A stretch of 64,000 bases of DNA, from NCBI GenBank assembly GCA_963682175.1, contig OY821782.1:28975741-29039740 (forward strand), in the 5' to 3' direction. This document shows positions 56,379 through 64,000 of this stretch, in pieces. The notes under the pieces were generated by a model. The model saw only the letters and a program-made list of their open reading frames with translations, did no database searches and was not told where the DNA came from. The DNA comes from Triglochin maritima. Taxonomy: Eukaryota; Streptophyta; Magnoliopsida; Alismatales; Juncaginaceae. Position numbers and translations under genes: made by a program. Within the stretch, counting starts at the first letter, position 1. The number at the start of each line of letters is the position of its first letter.

Positions 56379-56870
56379 TCACATTTGAAACCACAGGGTC
56401 GTTATAGGAGGTACTAGGAATCCCTCGGCTAATTCCAAGCGAATAAAATGTTTGTAACTCCCTAAATAAGCAATGACCAACTCTCTGACTGACCTCGTCA
56501 TGACAGACAGACTCTCCCAAGGTCTCTTAGTAAGACACAGGTACAACGAACCATCCGTTACCACTGAGAAATACATAACTGCACATTTGTAAAAATTTGC
56601 AATCGGGAACAAGTCGGACCAAACCTCCATATAATGATCATTGTCACAAGGTCCACCGCCCCAATCAATTCGTTGACGAGCCTGTACCACATTGCCGTAA
56701 TAGACGTTCTCATAAATAAGATGTGCACCTATCTCATTAGAAATCGCACGACGGGCGTACAACCAATTGTCTTGACTACCATGGAAGACATCGGCAACAC
56801 ATCGAAATCCACAGTTGCCATCAGCACGTACGTCATTCCACCTCTCTAGAAATGGTAAAATGAATCATGG
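56379..56870 (-). pseudogene. OTU cysteine-protease domain of the MULE gene
   Basis: One uninterrupted frame carries the DGNCGF nucleophile block and the His block of ovarian-tumour-type deubiquitinases, with WSDLFPIANFYKCAVMYFS between. A TGA near 56868 separates it from the preceding LP-x-FILPFLERW segment. The catalytic residues are retained although the linked transposase is broken. Confidence 0.75.
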
Positions 56871-58433
56871 CAGTCTATCAACATATGGGAAGTTATCCAT
56901 GTCAATCAGTCCGGACTATAAGATGGAAAAATAACAAATCAGTATATATATTAATAACCACAAATAACTAAGTAATAATAGTAACAACAAACATATCGTC
57001 ATACCAGATCCTACGCCTGTGATTACGGACGATCGAGACGAATTGGAAGACCGACCACAACCCTTGCTCAGCATACTCAAATGCACTCGGGTCCCAACAT
57101 GTCGACTTTCTCTTTGGTCGACCTTGTACCTTAGTATTTTTGTGCGGGTTCTTGATAGTTCGACTGCTCCGGGTGTAACTGTGTGTATAAAATACGAGAG
57201 GTACTACAAATTACTGCAGGGTTGCTCCCCAAAATCTCATCAACAAGCTTCCGAAAATGCTTGACATCTTGTGCTGACTGATCCACAAACTCTGACATCT
57301 GAACTCCTTCTCCAATGACAAGTGTTTTCTAGAATGGATGAATCTGCTCTAAATAAATTCCATCACCTGACTCAATACAATCGTGCATGGTACAGGCACA
57401 AGGAATCTCGTGTGATGTCAGAAAAGCACACCCGCAGCGATATTCAACTTCATTGCTTAAGTCTTGCATTCTCTTCAACTCCTGAGTCAATAATGACAAG
57501 CAATGATGCGAAACTCGACCATTTATATGATGATACAAATGACCTATATAGTTTGTCAAATTTCGACATTTCGAATCTTCAAGAAAGTTCTGAATATTCG
57601 TTAGCTGTATTTCAAAAGCCGAGTTCAGGCGGTCGAAAAGAGTGTCCAGAGCTGCAGTCGATTTAGTAATTCACTCTTTCAGAACCGAATGAGCACTTTC
57701 CACCCTACAGTTCGTAGTGTTGCCAAAATGAATGACTTTATTCGTCCAATTCAACACAAACTTTTCTTTATGCACTAACCACGTGTCTTCCAGATACTCC
57801 GTGAGCACTGGCAATGATTGGAAAGAATCTTTCAGGTTACGGACTTCTCTATCATAATTCGTCTGTGAAACAAAGAGCATGACTCTCCTCCACTTTCCAC
57901 CCCTAAAACTCTCTGCAAACTGCTTGTCCTTGCCGAATACGTGGTATGCGTAGTTATACACGTGTTTGTTGATATGCCAAATGCAAAGTAAATAAGTAGA
58001 CTCAGGAAAAACCTCTGCCACTGGTCGCATCAGACCCAACTCCCGGTCCGTTATTATTGCAGTCAGGCTAACAGTATCCAATAACAGATATCGCAACTTC
58101 TCCAGCACCCACCGGTAACTAGACTCGTTCTCATCCTTCAAAATTGCATAGCCGACGAGGAAATTTATGTTTGTTGGAGTAACCCCAACCATCTCAAACA
58201 AATGCATCTTATACTTGTTTGTCTTATACGTTGAATCCATGCAGATTACGAAGGGTATGTGCGCAACAACTGAACTGATGTACGATGTGCCAAAAATGTG
58301 TGAGTGTGGACATTAGTTTCTTCATCTGCCATAATCCAATGTAAGTATTTATACTGCACTGCCTGACTAAGAAACTGCTAAGCGAGACTCCTGTCTTCAG
58401 ATTTCGTCCTCCTCATGTACTCTCTGAAGTTAT
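56379..58433 (-). pseudogene. MULE transposase with C-terminal OTU protease domain
   Basis: From 58240 downwards the frame has the MULE transposase core: MDSTYKTNKY (D2), ITDRELGLM (D65), CIWH (C86-x2-H89) and RVESAHSVLK (E181, H184). The same frame continues through a TGA (57671-57673) to a SWIM finger (CGCAFLTSHEIPCACTMH, about 57440) and a TAG at 57329. It continues in other frames to a basic GRP motif (VQGRPKRKSTCWDPSAFEY). An OTU cysteine-protease domain follows, with RADGNCGFR (Asp 56820-56822, Cys 56811-56813) and the His block YKHFIRLEL (His 56448-56450) before PPITTLW. Upstream of 58240 there is a one-base slip (near 58253) and a TAG. The 5' end is cut off by the retroelement at 58434. 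Recently decayed; OTU triad residues are intact. Confidence 0.82.
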
Positions 58434-59988
58434 TGATTGACATCATTTCATGCTCATATTTGTATCTTATATCCATTATATTACACCTAAGCAATGCTAC
58501 GTGACGAGTTTTATGTTTAGTTTTCAGGAATAAAGAGGTTTGAAGAGAAGAGCCATGAAAGGATCCAAAAGCAGGAAAAAGGACTTAATTGTGAGACCTG
58601 GGGACTAAGATGCAAGGGAGAAGGACCTGATCGTAAGACCGAAGGACCTAAGAGCAAAACAGAATACTCCACACCATCATGGGGAGTATTTTACCAATTC
58701 GAGTCGGGTCGGAGCTCCAACAAGTCAAGTAACCGCATCAAAGACCAACAATACCAGAAAGAAAAGCCCACAACAAATTCCAACACGATCCGAAGATTTT
58801 GGACCGCCAATTGGCGGTCTTGGACCGCTAATTGGCGGTCCATATTGCTCAGGATCCGTCGAAATTTCTCCTGGACTTGTATTAATGTTCGTTTAGGCTA
58901 TTTTTGGTATTGGTTTAGTCCCACATCGGGGGATTGTCCCCGATTAGCTTTTTCCATGCTTATAAATAGAACTCTTCACCTTCCATTGTAATTACCCATT
59001 GTTTGGTGGCATTCTCTCTACTAAGGAGTGAGCCTTGAAGCAATAACTCAAGGTGGAGAAGGATGCTACCTTCAATGTGAGTCATTGTTAATAAAAGTTT
59101 ATTTGTTTCTTTTAATCTTGTTTTGTTATGTTGCTTGTTTTGTGTGGGTTGCTTTACTTTGTTTAATTTCTTGTTTAGTAATTTTAGTATCTTAGTTAAA
59201 TGTTTTCTTTACTTAGTCTAATCAGTAGTGTAATGAGTAGTGAGTAGTTCCATCCCCATTTAGGGGGTGGAGAAATATGTGATATAATAATGTAGTGTAT
59301 TAAGTATGTGTTATTTTTATCCCTTGAGCTTTATATGATTTCCATAACCATCTAATGGGTCTCCACTCTTATCTTTGATATGCTAATGCTCTTGAATGAA
59401 GCTTAGCTTATGCTTTGATTAGTGGACCTATTTTATGGGGAATGATAAGGTTAGGATATGGATGAAGTTAATGTTGGAAACACAATTTGTAGTGTATGTA
59501 CTCTTGTTGCCTTTTCCTTAGCTAATGTCTTGTATGTTTTAATGATGTAGTCATCTTAATTCATGTAGAGGCATAGTAGGGTCTAGTCTTTATACTTGAG
59601 TTCATGTAGCTTCATTCAAATCACTGTCTTGTATGTTTTAATGATGTAGTCTTATCTTAATTCATGTAGAGGCAAGATTGGATGTAGTTTTATGATTTCA
59701 TGCACTACATGTTGTGAGGAGCTTAATGAACACACACACACACACATCTTTATGTTCACATCAGTTCTCTACCCCCTTTGGGGTTTAGTTTTATTGCTTA
59801 TCTTCATTTCCTTTTGCATTTCATTTCAGCTTTGTAGTTTAGATTAGTGTAATACATCTTTCTCCCTTCTTTTTACCTCTCGCCTTCGAATAAACCAAGT
59901 GTCGACACACCTCCCAGTGGACGACCCGTATTTGCCACCGCTTCAACGCGGCCGTGCACTTGCGGTAGAAATATAAAACGATCAATCA
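58434..59988 (+). repeat. 5' LTR of gag-only element, copy B
   Basis: 1555 bp, TGATTGA...TCAATCA, collinear with 1973-3521. A TATA box TATAAATA (58961-58968). The GGACCGCCAATTGGCGGTC region (58803-58845) includes a short tandem palindrome expanded relative to copy A. Confidence 0.92.
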
Positions 59989-59994
59989 AGTTTT

Positions 59995-60011
59995 TGGCGC
60001 CGTTGCCGGGG
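59995..60011 (+). other. Primer-binding site, tRNA-Asp type
   Basis: TGGCGCCGTTGCCGGGG, six bases after the LTR, is complementary to the 3' end of plant tRNA-Asp(GUC). This primer is characteristic of Athila/Tat-like Ty3/gypsy elements and places this family in that lineage. Confidence 0.92.
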
Positions 60012-61119
60012 AGGTGCTCTGTCCAGACCTTGGATTGGACGATTCGAGGGGTTTTTAATTTTTTGTTTTTAGTTTTTCTTAGTTTCAGGGAACGAGAACG
60101 TCAAGGGGAAGCTACTGGGAAAGTTGGAGCAAAAGAATCCACAAAGGGACCGCTATTCAGCGGTTGCAAACCGCCAATTCGCGGCCTGGTGAGGTCTGCC
60201 TCCTCTCAAATTTCTTCTGGTGGTTTATTGCTTTACTTTAGTTATCTGGGAGCCCAATTGTGCATGCTGTGATCTTTAGTTTGCTCCCAGATTTAATTTC
60301 AATCCCCTTTAATCAACTTGGACCATAAAACTCAAAGCAAAAGATTAGACTTCTTGCCATCTAGGTCATGCACCATTGGTAGACCTTGCATGCATATGTC
60401 TTTTCTTTGCTTTACATTTTGTCGTTGATTGCTGGCGTGAGGTACGTGCACCCACATCCCTCATTCATGCATGTTTCTTTCATGCATTAGTTAGTAAGGT
60501 GCATCGGGACAAGAGTGAGAGAGTGTTTGATTGGAGCGATTGATTGCTAGATGTAGGATCAAATCGCTACTAAGGAGGGGTTGTCCCATAAAAGATAAGG
60601 TGGGGGATTTCATCACCCTTTCCTTGGCCCCAAAAATCACTCTTAATAAAGCCTTAACTAAAAGCAAGTAGACATTGGCCCTAAGGAATTCGGACGCACT
60701 AGGAGAGTAATCTAGTCGAGACCGTCATGACCTGATCGGCGTTGCCTACCTTGTCGATAGTAGGAGGTACTGGATCTCCGGATCTGGTATCACTTGCTGG
60801 GCATTGTGGTCCTCGTTGTAGGGAGGTGAGGCGTGTCGAGGCTAGTGACCTCGAAGTTAGGCGTCGTCTAGCTTAAGGACCCATTGCCTTACATTGTTTG
60901 AGTCGTGCTTGCTAGTTAGGCTTCTTCCTGATCCCGTTACCTACGCTAGCTCTAGGGATTCTTCCCTTCTCCTCTGAGTCATCTTCTTCTCACCTACTTC
61001 TACGTTTTAGTCTCCTCCCCTTTACACTCTCTGGTAGCGTTTTAGGGTCGAGTCGAGCACTTTTTGCGAGCTTAGTCTCGTGGTGGTGAGAGTGGTCGAC
61101 TCGAGAGTTGTTTGTTGAG
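60012..61119 (+). other. Untranslated leader of copy B
   Basis: 1.1 kb without a convincing frame. A short open frame at 59994-60272 overlaps the primer site and looks fortuitous. Confidence 0.6.
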
Positions 61120-62592
61120 ATGGATGGTTACATGGGTGACCATTCATATCATTGTTGGGACCAGGATGATTCTCCCTGGTATTCCAGACCCATGCAACCT
61201 GGGGTGGCTCAGACGAACACCCCGTACGGTTGGGATGATCTTCATTATGTGACTGAGCAATCTTCATATATGGGTGATATGAGAGAGGCACCGACGGCTA
61301 GATCTCCATCTAGTTATGTTGGATCATACTCTGGACAACAAACTTTGGCCTCTTTCATGCATGCGGTAGACGACATGAGTGCACCAGTGGCTCCAGTAGC
61401 CATACCGTGCGATTGTTGTGGGTTGAGTGGTCATAATATCGGGGAATGTCCTTATGTTCCCCCAGAGCCTGAGTATGAGCATACATTTTCCCAAAATGCT
61501 CATTATGACCATTACGCATCCGCGTACATACCGAGAGTGATGGATTCATGGGGAAACAATTCTTATTCAAATTCTTATACTTCATTTCCACCACAGTATC
61601 CTCCTCCCGAATACCCAGAATTCTACCAACACCCCACTCCAAATCATTGGACTCATTCTCAGCCAATCAACACCCAACCTCAAAATTTCCCAAGCTCTGA
61701 CTTGGACCTCATCGTTGACCGCATACCTGATTCCTTGAAACAAACTTTCCTTACGTTCATGGAAACCACTCAACAGTCCATACAAAATATGACACTGCAA
61801 GTGAGTCAAATGTCGCAGAAATTACGTGAATGTGAGGAGAGTAACCTTTCTTGTCAACATGAGGATTCTTCTTTTGATATCGAACCACCACCACATCCAA
61901 AAATTCAAAGCACAACCTTTCAAAGTCAAACTCCTTGTCAGTCTGAGGGACTTGGGGTTTCAATTCACGATCACTTAGTGGAGGATTCGATTCAAATTGA
62001 GAATAACTTGGACCAGCTTCATTATGAGTCGGCACAGGATTGTGCCTTATCTTTTTGTCCCGTGGCCCTTGAGCCACATGATCTTCATTTTGATCCTCTT
62101 AAGGACCCACCTCTGGTGGAGCAAGAGCTCCCTAGTACCCTCAATTTCAAACAACCTGATGAGAGTTTGCCTCTCACTATTGTTCCTGATCATCTTGGAA
62201 ATGATGGAACATCAAACAACTACATTGCTCATGAGGGTATTAGGAGTTCCTTGGAGGATACTTTGGGTATGAGACCCACTTCCTGTTCTCCTGGTGAGTT
62301 GGACATGCATAACGAGGTGCTTGACCTCGTTCCGACCCACCAGCCTGTTGGTTGGAGAGTTTGGATTGATGATCATAACTTCAGTTCCGCTACGGGAGAG
62401 ATTCTTCTTCCGTTGCCCCTTATTTCCCAAACTCTCGAGAGGTTCAAGCTCTTTCAGTTTGATCCTTTGAATGAGACGCCTTTGCGTCCAATTCATGAAC
62501 CTCTCATTTCATCTGGTGCTCTTTGTGAAGGGGGCCCACGCATGCGTATTCTGGCCCCGCGTGGTGTCATGTTCCCTTTCCAAGTGCATTGA
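61120..62592 (+). CDS. Gag-like protein with one zinc knuckle
   Basis: I start at ATG 61120 (MDGYMGDHSYHC); the frame extends a few codons upstream to a TTG at 61108. The protein of 490 residues has a Gln/Tyr/Pro-rich N-terminus, one perfect CX2CX4HX4C knuckle (CDCCGLSGHNIGEC, residues 97-110), a YSNSYTSFPPQYPPPEYP segment like the Asn/Pro/Tyr-rich region after the knuckle of Athila-type Gag, a helical stretch (SLKQTFLTFMETTQQSIQNM) and an acidic C-terminal half I do not recognise. It lacks the usual capsid domain. It ends at TGA 62590-62592. It is the only ORF of the family and is intact here, suggesting selection or recency. Confidence 0.75.
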   Translation: MDGYMGDHSYHCWDQDDSPWYSRPMQPGVAQTNTPYGWDDLHYVTEQSSYMGDMREAPTARSPSSYVGSYSGQQTLASFMHAVDDMSAPVAPVAIPCDCCGLSGHNIGECPYVPPEPEYEHTFSQNAHYDHYASAYIPRVMDSWGNNSYSNSYTSFPPQYPPPEYPEFYQHPTPNHWTHSQPINTQPQNFPSSDLDLIVDRIPDSLKQTFLTFMETTQQSIQNMTLQVSQMSQKLRECEESNLSCQHEDSSFDIEPPPHPKIQSTTFQSQTPCQSEGLGVSIHDHLVEDSIQIENNLDQLHYESAQDCALSFCPVALEPHDLHFDPLKDPPLVEQELPSTLNFKQPDESLPLTIVPDHLGNDGTSNNYIAHEGIRSSLEDTLGMRPTSCSPGELDMHNEVLDLVPTHQPVGWRVWIDDHNFSSATGEILLPLPLISQTLERFKLFQFDPLNETPLRPIHEPLISSGALCEGGPRMRILAPRGVMFPFQVH

Positions 62593-64000
62593 CCCACTCT
62601 TGAGGTTCCCATTTGATGTCTTTTGACAAATGAAGATGGGAACTTATGTTTGTACATAGTTATATTAAAAAAAAACGAAAAAGAAAAAAAAAGTACAATA
62701 AAAGACTCCTTCAGTGAGCATTGATTGTTGTGGGCTCCAACCCTTGTGTATTTGGGCCCCAGTTCTTTCACGTATTTGTATCCCTTCTTTAGCATCTCAC
62801 AGGTTTTGAGGGAATTTGGGTTGTGTCCATCAGCATGACCTTGAACTTCCCTTTGTACTTCACGTTGGTGAGATCTATTCTGTTTCATGCATACATCCAT
62901 GTAGTATTTTGCTCACATTCATTGAGGACAATGCATGAAGTAGGTGTGGGGGGGGGGGTGTTTTACGTATGTACATAATCGAGTCTTTTCTTTTGATTTT
63001 TGTTTTCTTTTGTGTGCATTGTTAGGGTCATGTTAGTGTGCTGCATTTAATATCGATATATCTGCTTGTCATGATCCTTGGGTGACTTGTCTTCTTTTGC
63101 TTGCCTAGTGCTTCAAAATTTTCACATTTCTTTCAAAATCTTCATGTGTTTTCGAAAGAAAATGTTTTGTGGGTTTTGCGTGTGTTTAGCATGTGCAAAA
63201 CCGTTGAGAGGCAAAGTAAAAAGAAAGCTCCCAAAATTGTCTTGAACTTGATGCATTAGGATATCTAGTACAGTGACTTTAGGATTTATCGAGTCGTTAG
63301 GATGCACCCCAGTTTTCCTTTGGGGGTGAGTAATCATAGGGTTTCAGTGCTCAAACATTCAAAGAAGTCCACCCTGAACCTAGTGAGTCAATAATTCGTG
63401 CTTGTTAATTTAGGAAGTTTGTTGTAGTCAAGGACCCTCTTAATCTTGTTGTGAGACATTAGTGTAGGGGTTTTGGTTCATGTGTAGATAAGAAATAAGT
63501 GAGTAAATGTTCTCTCTTCTCGCACGGCTCCTATCACTCAGGAAAGTAGGTCTGAGGGGACTTTGTGCCTGGTGCTTTCGAGTCATCTGACTTTGGATGC
63601 GCCGACCGAACTCCCGTTACACGGGTCGTAGGGATTGCCCTATGTGGAGATTTGGGGAAAGGTGTACGTGATAGTGTAAGTCCTCATGGGCAATGATGCA
63701 CGAAACCTGACCCTGGGAGAATGAAGCTCCAACTAATAAAAAGAAGAAAAAAAATGTGTGAAAAGAAACAAAAAGAAAAAAAATGGTAATGCAAATAAGA
63801 ACCTTAATGGACCTTACCCTTTGTATCACTTGAGGATCTTGAGGTTGTCCATGTCTTTTACTTAATTCCTTATTTAACTTGCACGAATGGTTTATTAGGC
63901 TAGGTGTGGACTGATTACCTATATAGAGTCGGCCCGTAGGATTACCGCGTCCATTGATCGACAAAATATTTCCAACGAGTCGAGGTCTAGATTGAATAAT
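62593..64000 (+). other. Non-coding 3' internal region of copy B
   Basis: Collinear with 430-1790. The motif TTGAGGACAATGCATGAAG is followed by a purine tract with 11 G (about 62946-62958), longer than in copy A. There is no pol coding sequence. Confidence 0.75.

Larger units (their letters stand above)
58434..64000 (+). mobile_element. Gag-only LTR retrotransposon, copy B (5' part)
   Basis: Full 5' LTR, tRNA-Asp primer site, 1.1-kb leader, a gag-like ORF and the 3' non-coding region; the end is outside the window. The family lacks pol. It interrupts the 5' end of the OTU/MULE gene. It lies in the same orientation as copy A at 68-3521, but order and flanks show two independent insertions. 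Confidence 0.9.

Noticed and set aside
1973..59988. The LTRs at 1973-3521 and 58434-59988 as the two ends of one giant element
   Set aside because: The order is interior-LTR ... LTR-interior, the reverse of one element, and the flanks (TTAAT after the first, GTTAT before the second) do not match. They are separate insertions.
59994..60272. 92-codon open frame at the primer-binding site
   Set aside because: It overlaps the tRNA-Asp primer site and leader; there is no domain and no suitable ATG context.

Overview
This is nuclear DNA of a flowering plant. The evidence is a seven-exon plastid-lipid-associated (fibrillin) gene with GT-AG introns, densely nested LTR retrotransposons whose primer-binding sites match plant tRNAs, hAT and Tourist-type MITEs, and Mutator-like elements (MULEs) with plant-specific cargo (ULP1, OTU, FAR1-type ends, plant mobile domain). 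I cannot name the species. Almost everything outside the fibrillin exons is transposon-derived.

Layout. 1-3521: the 3' end of a gag-only, non-autonomous LTR element, cut at its left by a Copia LTR tail (1-67). 3522-7650: a decayed minus-strand ULP1-type MULE gene and spacer. 7654-50247: a fibrillin gene (closest to FBN8/PAP10), stretched over about 42 kb by insertions in its introns. Intron 1 (26 kb) holds a MULE (8678-20081, perfect 9-bp target duplication), itself split by a 9.6-kb Copia (9597-19173); a Tourist MITE (20157-20682); a nearly complete Copia (20869-27061); and a degenerate tandem region of FAR1-like tails mixed with a TTACCCC-rich minisatellite (29070-32290). Intron 3 holds a 4.2-kb solo LTR and a 1.86-kb coding-free LTR element. 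Intron 5 holds two solo LTRs. A fourth solo LTR lies just after the gene.

52490-58433: a plus-strand plant-mobile-domain gene converging on a minus-strand MULE transposase/OTU-protease gene. 58434-64000: the 5' LTR, tRNA-Asp primer site, leader and gag-like ORF of a second copy of the gag-only family seen at the left edge.

The fibrillin locus reads as a gene being dismantled. A 244-bp hAT MITE landed exactly in its ATG, so the start codon is split by the insertion and a stop codon now sits directly before the remaining coding sequence. The last exon carries an apparent 7-nt deletion. Later insertions, each with its own target-site duplication, filled the introns. Three of the solo LTRs and the unrelated Copia LTR all carry dense arrays of a GTCGAC-centred palindrome; this shared architecture is the least explained signal in the window.
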